64,000 bases of DNA from Stomorhina lunata. Taxonomy: Eukaryota; Arthropoda; Insecta; Diptera; Rhiniidae. Below the pieces are notes generated by a model. The model was not told where the DNA came from. It searched no databases and saw only the letters and a program-made list of their open reading frames with translations. This document shows, in pieces, positions 48,331 through 58,977 of this stretch. Position numbers and translations under genes: made by a program. Positions within the stretch are counted from its first letter, which is position 1; every line of letters begins with the position of its first letter. The stretch is from positions 85,460,938 to 85,524,937 of the forward strand of contig OW121743.1 of assembly GCA_933228675.1 (NCBI GenBank), in the 5' to 3' direction.

Positions 48331-50035
48331 AAACCGACTCGTACTCCCTTTCGAGTACGAGTACGCTGAATTCAATGGTACTAAGCGTTATTTTAGGTTT
48401 GCTCTAGTTTTCGAGATACAGCGTTATTTAAATAAATTAGAAGGTTGCGCCATAAATATTCGCGTAACTCGAAAACTGTTTATTTTCTTGAACTAAGTAA
48501 AAAAAAACTAAATTCGGCAACAAAATTATCTTTCAGGAACACTAATTATTTTTTTCAATCGAGCAGTCGTTTTGGAGATATTTTTTTTTTGTTTTCAAAA
48601 AAAATATATTTTTGTGATTTTTCAAAAAAAAAATTTTTTTTTACAACAAAAAAATTATTTCCAAAACGATTGCTCGGTTAAAAAAAATAATTGGTGTTCC
48701 TGAAAGATAATTTTGTTGCCGAATTTAGATTTTTTAGCTTCGTTCAAGAAAATAAACAGTTTTCGAGTTACGAGAATTTATCTTTACCTACTAGGTCTCT
48801 CTTTAGGAAGGTTGTGCAATAAATATTCGCGTAACTCGAAAAAGGTTTGTTTTTTTGAACTAAGTAAAAAAAACCTAAATTCGGCAACAAAACTATCTTT
48901 CAGGAACACTATTTATTTTGTTAAAAAAAGATATATTTTTAAAAATGGAAATTTTTGTGATTTTTCAAAAAAAAAAAGTTTTTCCAAACAAAAAAATTTA
49001 TTTCCAAAATAATAAAAAAATATAATTAATGTTTCTGAAAGATAATTTTGTTGCCGAATTTAGATTTTTTACTTAGTTCAAGAAAATAAACAGTTTTCGA
49101 GTTACGCTAATTTATATAACTCTTTTTATATAACTCTATATCTCGAAAACTAGAGCTAACCTAAAAAAAACGGTTAAATTCATCGCACTCGACTTATCTT
49201 AACCTACTAGGTATCCCTTTAGTCGGTAAAAAAAGTTATGAAGTTGCATATATTTTTTTTGAAAACAAAAAAAATGTATTTCCAAAACGACTGCTTGGTT
49301 AAAAATTAGTGTTCCTGAAAGATAATTTTGTTGCCGAATTTAGATTTTTGTACTTAGTTCAAAAAAATAAACAGTTTTCGAGTTACGAAAATTTATCTTT
49401 ACCTACTAGGTCTCTCTTTAGTCGGCAAAAGAGTTGCAAGATCCGTTCTATTTAGTGGAAGGTTGCGCAATAAATATTTGCGTAACTAAGTAAAAAACCT
49501 AAATTCGGCAACAAAATTATCTTTCAGAAACACTATTTTTTTGTTTTTAAAAAAAGTATTTTTAAAAATGGAAATTTTTGTGATTTAAAAAAAAAACAGT
49601 TTTTCCAAACAAAAAAATTTATTTCCAAAATAATACAAAAAAAAAATAATTAGTGTTTCTGAAAGATAATTTTGTTGCCGAATTTAGGTTTTTTTACTTA
49701 GTTACGCGAATATTTATTGCCCAACCTTCCACTAAATAGAACGGATCTTGCAACTTCTTTTGCCGACTAAAGAGAGACCTAGTAGGTAAAGATAAATTCT
49801 CGTAACAGTTTTCGAGTTACATATAATTTATATAACTCTATATCTCGAAAACTAGAGCTAACCTAAAAAAAACGGTTAAATTCATCGCACTCGACTTATC
49901 TTAACCTATAACTTTTTTTACCGACTAAAGGGAGAACTAGTATACTAGTTCTCCCTTTAGTCGGTAAAAAAAGTTGTCAAAATCGAGCACAGTGTATTAT
50001 GAAGTTGCAAGGTCCGGCCTATATAGTGGATACAT
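48331..50035. repeat. Foldback block: three large hairpins and associated repeats
   Basis: Three consecutive units each form a large hairpin. Unit 1 arms are about 48466-48549 and 48689-48771; unit 2 about 48832-48909 and 49031-49107; unit 3 about 49382-49534 and 49650-49806. Arms share GTAACTCGAAAACTG, AAATTCGGCAACAAAATTAT and CTTTCAGGAACAC. An 80-bp direct repeat (ATATCTCGAAAACTAGAGCT block) occurs at 49128-49206 and 49829-49907. A 9-bp stem ACTCGTACT/AGTACGAGT lies at 48337-48362. No coding sequence; open frames differ between units. Confidence 0.8.
49910..49975. repeat. 66-bp perfect palindrome
   Basis: Both 33-base halves are exact reverse complements with no loop. The centre is AACTAGTATACTAGTT and the outer parts are AACTTTTTTTACCGACTAAA and its complement. 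It is probably young or gene-converted, as perfect palindromes decay rapidly. Confidence 0.9.
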
Positions 50036-52062
50036 TAACACTCATCAGTCAAGCTCTCTTAGTATCATACCACCTTTGAGTAGGGTATAAAACCTCTACA
50101 GACTCATACCAAAAAAAAAAAACCCAACAATAATCCGTTTGAAGAAACACATAAATATTCCTGCTGCTGTATATTTTACGATCGTGATCAACTATTTAAG
50201 CATTCACTACCTTATTGGCGATCGTTGAGATACAAAATCGTGTTTAAATGTATAAGGTATGATCAGTTAACTTGTTGTTGTTGTTGCTTTGATTAAACAA
50301 TATGCCCTTCGTTGATCCAATCAAGCAATTCAAAACTTTTGAATTGATCCATACCGCTATTCAGAAGCATTGTAAGGTTTATAAGAATGCGTATGTGTGT
50401 GTGTGAGTGTACTATCAAAAGCCGAGAGTGTTGGATGTTGTTTTGATGGTTTGGCCTCAAATGTCTGCATTACCAGCAACAACTACAACAAATAGTGGTA
50501 AACTAAAATATGACTCGATTAAAATGCTGTACCACACTTCATTGGCAATGCAACCCACACGCGTTGTTTTTTTTATGGATTCGTACAAGTTTTGAGTGAA
50601 TCTATTGGATTTTTAAATTCGATAGTCTTTGGTGTGATTTCTTAAAAAAATTCAATGATGTTGTTTAATTTAAAAGTTGTATTGTTATTAGAAAAACAAA
50701 AATATTTTTATGTTTATTACTCAATTGATAACCAAAACTAGAAGGTTTATAATTTTTCTTTTTAAACAAAAACTATTGAAGATCATTTAGGTTTTATTAG
50801 TTTATTTGTGTTGGATCAATGATCAAACATTCAAAAATTTGAAAGTTAAAATTTTGAAGACCGCAGCTATTAGGAATATTTTAGAAATGGTCAATATTGT
50901 TTTGTGGGTATGAATGAGAAATACAGAATAAAAATACTTCCTTGTGAAAGAATGGGTGCATTCAACTCGTAGGGATCAAGGAAATAAACTTTTTGCTCTC
51001 TCTTTTATATAATAAAACCATCCTTAAAAAATTTGCTTCCCATATATCTTATAACACCCATTGCTATATAGTAGAATGAAACTGAAAAGTATTGAAAATT
51101 AGTCAAGCATTAACATTGCCAGCATTTCCGACTTCCGATTAAGGACTTGAATTACCTGCTTAGCCCAACAAATGTTTTAGTATATTTTGTTGCTGCTGCT
51201 GCTGTTACCTATAGATTACAACTCAAAAACGAAACCACACATAAACTGTGTCATCATCATGTATTGTATAATGTCTCCGTTCCCTATGTCTATCCGTATG
51301 TCACTACAAACGTCCCTCAGTCTGCTTTACTACTCCAATATCACAAAGTATGAGTGATGATGATGAGGACGTTCAAACATTTGACTTTTTTTTTTTGTTT
51401 GTGTGTTGGATTATAACAAACAACAAAATATTCCAGTTGATTAAGCACTTTTATCCTGATCAACAGCAAAATGAACTAAACAGTATCAAGTTCTATATAG
51501 TTAAATTACACTAGACAACAGAAGTAAACTTTTTGTTATGATGGTTTTTTAAAGTTTTCCATTAGTAAGAAAAACTTAAAAATTTGTTGACAATTGATCA
51601 AAATTTTACATTAGCGGTGAAGCGGTGATGTAGGAGATGTTGGATACGAGGCAACGGTTCTGACTTGGTCTTAACTTGGAAGGCCCAGGGCATATCTTGA
51701 TCTTTTCTTCATCTCAACTGTGGACACTGACCTTCACTATGTATCACCTGGGAAACTTCTTTAATACCCGGTAATACAGTAAACGAACATATTCACGGGA
51801 ACGATAAAAATATAAGAAAGGGCGCATAGTGGTTTGAAACCAAAAACAAGTGGTAATAAATCTGTATCTTCTAGACTGATTGCATTAGTATGTATGAGTA
51901 GATTGTTAAGGAGGACCCAGGCTTTCAAAATTTTGGATTTATAGTTACACTATGCTTACACAGAAGAATACTTAGGCTTTAAAGTAGTCCACCTCAGAAG
52001 TAAAAAAGCTTATGGACCGCGTAGCTCTTTCAATTATTGTCCAATATGATTGATTTTTTACA
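50036..52062. other. Unique sequence, no gene seen
   Basis: Plus-strand frames at 50407-50595 and 51147-51353 have no recognised family. A GATGATGATGAGGACG microsatellite lies near 51356. Nothing is called. Confidence 0.45.
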
Positions 52063-52206
52063 TTTTTCGTCCCGCGACGGACTTCATCAGCTCAGTGTGT
52101 CACCAACTGTTAGATGCCAGTAGTTAAGATCATCTATTTAACTGAATTCTTAAGTGAAGTGGAAAACGACACAGTGTGCTGATAAAGTCCGTAGCGGGAC
52201 AGAAAA
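52063..52206. mobile_element. Small foldback element, 39-bp inverted ends
   Basis: Arms at 52063-52101 and 52168-52206 are reverse complements with a few mismatches (GTCCCGCGACGGACTTCATC and GATAAAGTCCGTAGCGGGAC). The motif TCTGTCCCGC..CGGAC..CATCAGC is shared with the larger foldback at 53914-54535, so they probably belong to one non-autonomous family. Confidence 0.7.
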
Positions 52207-52379
52207 TGCAGCATTATAAACTGCTAAGTGTCACATAGTTTTTTCAGTATTCCTAAAAATTATTTATCTAATTTAAAAATCATAAAATTTGTAAAAAATA
52301 AAATTTATGATAAGAACCTGAGCCCGGATTCTAACCCACAACCTCCTACACAAAAATTCTTGGTTCAAATAAAATTAAT
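52207..52379. other. Short spacer
   Basis: Unique sequence before the minisatellite. It contributes the first third of a long open frame that is otherwise array-encoded. Confidence 0.4.
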
Positions 52380-53480
52380 TTCTTCCAGAAGATTTTGTTA
52401 TCAAAAATTTTTTTATAGAACATTTTTTTTCAAAAATTTTTCTATAGAAAATTTTTTTATCAAAAATTTTTCTATAGAAAATTCTTTTATCAAAAATTTT
52501 TCTATAGAAAATTCTTTTATCAAGAATTTTTCTATAGAAAATTTTTTTATCAAAAATTTTTCTAAAGAAAATTTTTTTATCAGAAATTTTTCTATAGAAA
52601 ATTTTTTTTATCAAAAATTTTTCTATAAAAAATTTTTTTATCAAAAATTTTTCTATACAAAATTTTTTATTAAAAATTTTTCTATACAAAATTTTTGTAT
52701 TAAAAATTTTTCTAATGAAAATTTTTTTATCTACAATTTTTCTATAGAAAATTTTTTGTTAAAAATTTTTCCATAATAAATTTTTTATCAAAAATTTTTC
52801 TATAGAAAATTTTTTTATCACAATTTTTTCTATAGAAAATCTTTTTAACTAAAATTTTCTATAGAAATTGTTTTTTTATTAAAAATTTTTGTATAGAAAA
52901 TTTTTCTATCAAAAATTTTTCTATAGAAAATTTTTGTATCAAAAATTTTTTTTTTCAAAAATTTTTCTATAGAAATTTTTAATTAAAAATTTTTCTATAG
53001 AAATTTTTTATTAAAAATTTTTCTAATTTTTTTGACAAAAAAAAATTTTCTATAAAAATATTTTTATTAAAAATTTTTCTATTAAAAATTTTTTATCAAA
53101 CATTTTTCTATAAAAATTTTTTTTATCAAAAATGTTTCTATAGAAAATTTTTTTATCAAAAATTTTTCTATAGAAAATTTTTTTATCCAAAATTTTTCTA
53201 TAGAAAATTTTTGTATCAAAAAATGTTTCTATAGAAAATTTTTTTATCAAGAAATGTTTCTATAGAAAATTTTTTTAACAAAAATGTTTCTATAGAAAAT
53301 TTTTTATCTAAAATTTTTCTATAGAAATTTTTTTATCAAAAATTTTGTTATCAAAAATTTGTCTATAAAAAATCATTTTATTAAAAATTTTTCTATAGAA
53401 AATTTGAAAATTTTTTGATAGGAAAATTATTTTTTATCGAAAAAATTTTGTATAAAATATAATTTTTGTTGAAAATTTTT
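52380..53480. repeat. Palindrome-core minisatellite M12 (30-bp units, inverted relative to M11)
   Basis: Units of AAAAATTTTTCTATAGAAAA with a TTTTTTATC linker, the reverse complement of the M11 unit. The 182-codon plus-strand and 104-codon minus-strand frames are simple translations of the 30-bp repeat. Confidence 0.92.
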
Positions 53481-53870
53481 TTAACAAAAAGTTTTTGATT
53501 ACAAATTTAAAAAAAAAATTGGATCGAAATTATCTAAAAAATATGAAAATGTAAAATTTTCTAAAAAGGTTTATCAAAATTTTGGGATATCAAACATTTA
53601 ATTAAAAAGTTTTACTGTAGTGTATTGCACTAAGTTCCCAATTCATTACAATTATTTATTATTGTAATAAATAGTTTTTAGATAAAATCAAAAAATGTTG
53701 GTGGGGAAACCTTTCCTCGACGCGTTCCGATGGTTGGTTAGACAATCTCATCAGGAGGATTATCCCTAATTCTAGACTGAGCGAAAACCACACTATATAT
53801 ATTATATTGAGGAACAAAATAAATACGAAATAAATCCGAACAGAAACACACAAACATTTTTTTTAATATT
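53481..53870. other. Unique spacer, no gene seen
   Basis: AT-rich. Minus-strand frames at 53659-53947 are not conserved features. Confidence 0.4.
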
Positions 53871-53913
53871 CCCAATGTTATTTGGGAATTTATTATTCGA
53901 ACTTTAGAATTAA

Positions 53914-54535
53914 TTGAAAAATTAGGTTTCATCAGGCTTGAGTTCATTTAATTTTCAAATTATTAATTTTGAAAATTGGAAAGTAAATTATGGAGAAAAA
54001 CTGAAAAAATTATTTTTGAACGCGGCTAGTGGATTGCAATTTCTGTCCCGCCACAGGACGTCATCAGCACTTAGCGCCCTCGCCCACAGTCGAGTTGTCA
54101 AATTGCAGAGATAATCATCAATTTAACTCATTGAGTTTGATCGAACATCACTACGTTTTTAATTGATTGTGTATTGTCCTATTACTTGTTTTGCTCGATC
54201 TTTTCACTTGCCGTTGGCATGTAGAGAAGAACAAGACTTTTTGGTTTGATGCTATTTTTAGAATAGTAACAATTTTAACAACATATGTATGTAAGTAAAT
54301 TACATGAATGTATGTAAATGCAACGTGCCCTTTGCTTTTAATTATTTGGGAATTTATTATTCGAACTTTACATACATTCATGTCATGACGTCCTGTGGCG
54401 GGACAGAAATTGCAATCCACTAGCCGCGTTCAAAAATAATTTTTTCAGTTTTTCTCCATAATTTACTTTCCAATTTTCAAAATTAATAATTTGAAAATTA
54501 AATGAACTCAAGCCTGATGAAACCTAATTTTTCAA
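53914..54535. mobile_element. Foldback element with 151-bp inverted repeats
   Basis: Arms at 53914-54064 and 54385-54535 are essentially perfect reverse complements of 151 bp, each ending inwards with TTTCTGTCCCGCCACAGGAC / GTCCTGTGGCGGGACAGAAA. The spacer is about 320 bp. A 27-base direct repeat with TTTGGGAATTTATTATTCG lies at 53880-53906 (outside) and 54344-54370 (inside). AATATTCCCAATGTT lies just outside the left arm and TATTCCCAATGTT just outside the right arm, a possible trace of a target duplication. No transposase. Confidence 0.85.
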
Positions 54536-54542
54536 TATTCCC

Positions 54543-54831
54543 AATGTTTACAAAAATAATAGTGTCGTGGCAACAATGTTCGAGATTATATTTCTTTGTT
54601 CTCTCGAACCATGTATTTTGTTGCTATTAATTGGATTTTGATTTGTTTCTTGCCTATTTTGTTTGTGTCTTTTCTTTAAGAAAGCGGCACCAACCAACTC
54701 TGTTAACATCCAAATTCCAACTGAATGATTTTAATAGTCATTTTCACGAGTTTTATTTACGATCGTAATATTATATTTACGAAAATTACAAAAAATTTTC
54801 GTTTTCTGGTAATATGGATTGCCTACTCCTG
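54543..54831 (-). repeat. Dispersed 0.28-kb repeat, right copy (inverted)
   Basis: Reverse complement of 42412-42694, with small indels near 54760-54810. It abuts the foldback element's right side. Confidence 0.85.
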
Positions 54832-55729
54832 GTTATCTTTATAATATAAAATTGCGACTATTTTTATAGTAAAAAGATCCACTTTCTTGTTTCCCAGTGT
54901 ATTCTGATCACATGAATTATCATGTTAACTCTAATTGTGTCCCTCTCCCCCATTTACATTCGGTTCGTTTTTTTTATTTTATTTTAATTTTTCTTTTTAA
55001 CTCAGGTGGTTTTTGAAACATACGTGTGGCTTGAATTTTCATCAAAGTCGAGTTTATTTTAATGCCTAAAGAGGGGATGCAATTTGTTGGAATGTAATTC
55101 GATGCCTGACACTGATCCTCAAAGTGATCTGTTTACACATTACACTTGCCAGCTAAGAAAAAATTATATTTTTTTTAATTTTTTGCTTTTTATTGTTAAC
55201 CGTTTGAGGAGTTCTTTTTAAAGTCAAATTATTAAGAATACCAAATGTGGCTTATAAAGACTAGATGTATAAGTCTTATAACTTTAGACTGTTAGTGACA
55301 GGTGTGCAAGGATGCTCGTTTTTAAGGGTATCGATGCATCGCCGCTTGGCTTAAAGGATGCATTCACCTTTGTGCATCAATGTAAGGTTGGGGGTTGTTG
55401 GTTTTTTTTCTTCTTCAAGGGATCTTTGAAGTAAAATTTTATCAAATTTTTTATATGTTGAGATCTTTAATTAAATTTTGTGTACAAAATTTTTTTATAT
55501 ATATTTTTTTTTTAGTTTTTGCCACCGGTTATTCAACTGTTACTTTGTGGAGGGTCATTTAATTTTTTTCAATATTTGAAGGAAATTTGAAAAAAATAAC
55601 TTTAAAAGATCATTGATCTGGTGAGCTGATGTCATTGCTGGACAAAGGACTTGTGCCACGGAAAGGTCTAAACAAAATACAAAGTATTTGTAAAATAAAA
55701 TTCATACTTACTTAAAATTCATACTTACA
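54832..55729. other. Unique sequence, no gene seen
   Basis: Ends with a short tandem duplication (AAATTCATACTTAC twice at about 55699-55729) immediately left of the Tc1-like insertion. Confidence 0.45.
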
Positions 55730-55731
55730 TA

Positions 55732-57020
55732 AAGAGTGTTCTAAAAAAAATATGCATTTACTATTTTAGACAAAATTTATCCATAGTGCAAGAAATAATT
55801 TATTTTTTGATCAAGTTAGTTTCTATAGATATGTCAGATACTATTATTTTAGAAATTATTAATTTTCAATAGTTATTTCAATCAAAATGGACTGCGAAAA
55901 AAAAGTTCGTGAAAATATAATTAAAACTTTTCAAAAAAATTCGTCATGGACTTTTAAAAAAATAGCTAAAAATTTTAAAGTTGACCCTCGAACGGTTTCT
56001 AATGCCATCAGACGGTATAAGGAAAACCTGAGCATTGAAAGAAAACCTGGATCAGGGAGGAAAAAAGATATTGGTTAGGCAAAAGAAGTCGAGCGACTCT
56101 TTCGAAGAGCGCCTAACACTTCTTTAAGAAAAGCAGCTCGTACGGTGAAATGTTCTACGAATTTTGCACATAGAGTCAAAGCTTATGCTGGACTGAAGAC
56201 ATACAAAGTCCAAAAGGTTCCAGATCGCAATGCTAAAAAGAACTTAGAAGCAAAAAAACGAGCGAAAAAATTGAAGTCTGATTTTATAAAAAAATACACC
56301 TGTTTTGTGATGGATGATGAAACATACGTACTGGCAGACTTTTCTCAACTTCCTGGTCAAGATTTTTATGTTGCTGATAAACGGGGCAATGTTCGGCAAG
56401 AGTTTCGCACAAAAAAAACAAACAAAATTCCCTAAGAAGTTTCTCGTGTGGCAAGCTATTTGCAGTTGTGGCAAAAGAAGTAAAGTATTTGTGGCATTTG
56501 GCACAATAAACACAGAAATTTATATAAAGGAGTGCCTACAAAAACGGTTGTTGCCCTTTTTAAAAGAGCACAGAGTGACTACATTTTTTTGGCCCGATTT
56601 GGCATCATGTCATTATGGAAAAAAGGCATGGGAGTGGTACTCAAAGAACAATGTCATTTTTGTACCACGAGAGGCAAATCCACCTAACTGTCCAGAACTT
56701 CGGCCTGTGGAAAGGTATTGGGCTCTGGTAAAAAAGGAATTGAAGAACACAGGAAAGATTTCCAAAAACATGTCCGATTTTAAGCGCAGGTGGAACACAT
56801 GCTCCAAAAAGGTATCAGAAGCACCTGTAAAATCTTTAATGGGAGGGTTTCCGAAAAAAGTCGATAATTTTGCAAAACCCGAGTACTAAGTAAACATTTT
56901 ATTGCTAAATGATTTTGTATAATATGTCATTATATTTGCGTATTTTGTAGAGTTTTTATATTAAAATGTTTGATTTTTATTTAAGAAAATCCAACTACAA
57001 ATTTCATTTAGAGCACTCTT
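55732..57020 (+). mobile_element. Tc1/mariner-superfamily DD37E element, copy 1
   Basis: 1289 bp between TA dinucleotides (55730-55731 and 57021-57022), the expected target duplication. Terminal inverted repeats are AAGAGTGTTCTAAA and, inverted, AAGAGTGCTCTAAA, with one mismatch over 14 bases. One broken transposase fills the interior. A close relative lies at 60650-61942. Confidence 0.9.
55887..56889 (+). pseudogene. DD37E Tc1-like transposase pseudogene, copy 1
   Basis: In an active element this nuclear DDE recombinase would excise and reinsert the element at TA. Residues 1-63 begin MDCEKKVRENIIKTF and contain the first helix-turn-helix (WTFKKIAKNFKVDPRTVSNA) and a GSGRKK nuclear-localisation-like patch. 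A TAG at 56076-56078 stops it; the sister copy has AAG there. Nine bases just before are missing relative to the sister. After the stop the same frame continues to the first catalytic block (VMDDETYV). An extra A in a run of eight (56411-56418) then shifts the frame. The rest is readable to 56889: LVWQAICSCGKRS, the second catalytic FWPDLASCHYG and the third NCPELRPVERYW. Counting from the aspartate in WPD to the glutamate in VERYW gives 37 residues between, i.e. DD37E. About 334 codons in total, close to family size. Inactive. Confidence 0.9.
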
Positions 57021-57022
57021 TA

Positions 57023-57482
57023 TATGAAATTCCAAGCGCACATTCTTCAATTTCGTATACCAAGCGTTGAAAGATTTTCCTTTATTTGGTCTTTCCATTG
57101 AAGTTTTGGACATTCTCTGCTAACATTAGAGAGGCCATTTTTATTCTAATTTTATCTTTTTCAAAGAAAATTTTTTTTAGGAGTGGGTTACTAGCCCGAC
57201 TTCCTAACCCATATTACTACAGTTCTTATGGGAGAACCGGTGCTTGGTATCCAACATGCCCTTCCCCAGCTAGAATTTGAGGAAAATTTCAATAAATTAT
57301 GAGTCGTTTTTGACTTTACTGCACGATTAAAATGATCATTTATGACATCACTTATGATTCAAAAATGATCTTTTTGTGTGAGAAAATGGTACCCTTCAGA
57401 CGACTCTTCAAAATCAGTCTCTAATGACTCGTTTTTCTGATTAGAATATGACACATTTTGTTAGATTTGTTAAAAAAGAGAT
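57023..57482. other. Unique sequence, no gene seen
   Basis: No supported gene in this interval. Confidence 0.4.
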
Positions 57483-57640
57483 AGCTCTTTATTACTCAAC
57501 ACTGTATATCTATTTTTAGAACAGTGAAGTTGCGTTAATAACTACAGAAATTGATGTTGCCGAGACCGAGGATCGAACCTAGACTGCTCAATATGATATG
57601 TTATGCTTAGTAGTCGACGTGTTAACCAACTAAGACATAT
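57483..57640 (-). mobile_element. tRNA-derived SINE-like element, copy 2
   Basis: Read on the minus strand, the head has CTTAGTTGGTTAAC (A-box-like, 57621-57634) and GGTTCGATCC (B box, 57570-57579) followed by TCGGTCTCGGC. Between them lies GCATAACATATCATATTGAGC as in copy 1. The body ends ACGCAACTTCACTGTTCTA..ACAGTGTTGAGTAATAAAGAGCT. The B box is intact, but the acceptor strands do not pair, so it is not a working tRNA. It lacks the middle part of the body present in copy 1. Confidence 0.65.
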
Positions 57641-57654
57641 CACCCGGAAAGCAA

Positions 57655-57770
57655 TACAGCATTAACACGCTGTCGATGTAAAAGAAACAAATAGAACAAA
57701 AAGCTTAAAAAATACGTCAAGCTAACAACAGATGGAGCAACTTCACTTTTATCAAAATAAATATGATGTG
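57655..57770 (+). mobile_element. SINE body fragment, head-to-head with copy 2
   Basis: TTAACACGCTGTCGATGTAA, AGAACAAAAAGCTTAAAAAA and GGAGCAACTTCACTTTT match the body of SINE copy 1 (45028-45120) on the plus strand. Its start faces the A box of copy 2. Confidence 0.55.
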
Positions 57771-58204
57771 TTATTTTTTTAGAAAAAAACCTTTGTTAAG
57801 CTTGATAATTTAATTAGGATTCTGAATGACCAATTTGAATGGTAGAGAAGTGAAGAATTTCAATGTAGCCATACAAACACTGAAGTTGCCGCATCTCAAA
57901 TGGGTCAGAAGTTTTAACATTGAATGATCTCTTTCCCCAAAATGTATGTCATATTCACTTAAAATTGACCTATGAAGCTACCGTGGGACAATGTTGCAGG
58001 AATGTTTGGCGTTCTCGAACGGTATAGTCGACATTCGCGACCAATTCTAGACAGATCAGGCGTTACTGACTGATTCACGCGAGACCCAAACGCCAAAAGC
58101 GAAGAGCTGTAATTTGAGCTGGTTCCTTTTCCAATGTATAGATCTACTTAAAAGAAATTTGTTTAAAATTCGGACATTAAGGGGGTAAAAAGGAAAAAAA
58201 AATA
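57771..58204. other. Unique sequence, no gene seen
   Basis: No recognised feature. Confidence 0.4.
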
Positions 58205-58490
58205 GTAACTGCTGAGTCATCCCAAAATTTCTGATACATCCTTAAACTGCTGAGTCATCCTAAAACTGCTGAGTCATCTTAAATCTACTTAGTCATCCTA
58301 AAATTGATGACTCGTCCTAAAACTGCAATGTCATCCTTAAACTGATGACTCAACCTAAAACTGCTGAGTCATTGTTAAACTGTTGAGTTGTGCTACAACT
58401 GCTAAATCATCCTAAAACTGTTAAGTCATCTTGAAATGGAAAATTAAACTGCTGAGTCATCCAAAAAACTGCAGACTTCATCAAATTGAA
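58205..58490. repeat. 19-20-bp tandem repeat with TGAGTCAT
   Basis: About fourteen diverged units of AAACTGCTGAGTCATCCTA. Many contain TGAGTCA, identical to the AP-1/bZIP consensus site. Variant units (GATGACTCGTCC, GATGACTCAACC) keep the motif in inverted form, TGACTC. Confidence 0.85.
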
Positions 58491-58614
58491 AAAAAAACTA
58501 ATTTTTGATTCTAAAAATCGCAATAATTTTTATCGAAAAACGTCGGCAGAGTTATTTTTTTTTATACTTTTAACTTTTTTTTAATGTTCTGTTGTTTTAA
58601 AAACGAAATTTTTT

Positions 58615-58930
58615 TCTTTAAATATTTTTAATGAAAAATTTTTCTGTAGAAAATTTTTTAATCAAAAATGTTTCTATAGAAAATTTTTTAATCAAAAATT
58701 TTTCTGTAGAAAATTTTTTTATTAAAAATTTTTCTATAGAAAATTTTTTAATTAAAAATTTTTCTATAGAAAATTTTTTAATCAAAAATTTTTCTGTAGA
58801 AAATTTTTTAATCAAAATTTTTTCTATAGAAAATTTTTTTATTTAAAAATTTTTCTATAGAAAATTTTTTAATTAAAAATTTTTCTATAGAAAATTTTTT
58901 AATTAAAAATTTTTCTATAGAAAAATTACT
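58615..58930. repeat. Palindrome-core minisatellite M13 (30-bp units)
   Basis: About ten units of AAAAATTTTTCTATAGAAAA with a TTTTTTAATC or TTTTTTAATT linker, in the same orientation as M12. The array is small and fairly homogeneous. Confidence 0.92.
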
Positions 58931-58977
58931 TATCAATGATTTGTGGAATTTTTGAATCACCTAAAATAGTTATATTA

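Noticed and set aside
52228..52776. 182-codon open frame with FSIENFFIKN repeats
   Set aside because: It is a direct translation of the 30-bp minisatellite. Frames remain open on both strands because the unit length is divisible by three.
56244..56513. Minus-strand frames opposite the Tc1-like transposase
   Set aside because: They are shadows of the real coding strand; the plus-strand frame holds the catalytic motifs.
57555..57640. Functional tRNA gene on the minus strand
   Set aside because: The B box is good, but the acceptor and anticodon stems cannot be formed, and the same head occurs in a second copy followed by a shared SINE body.
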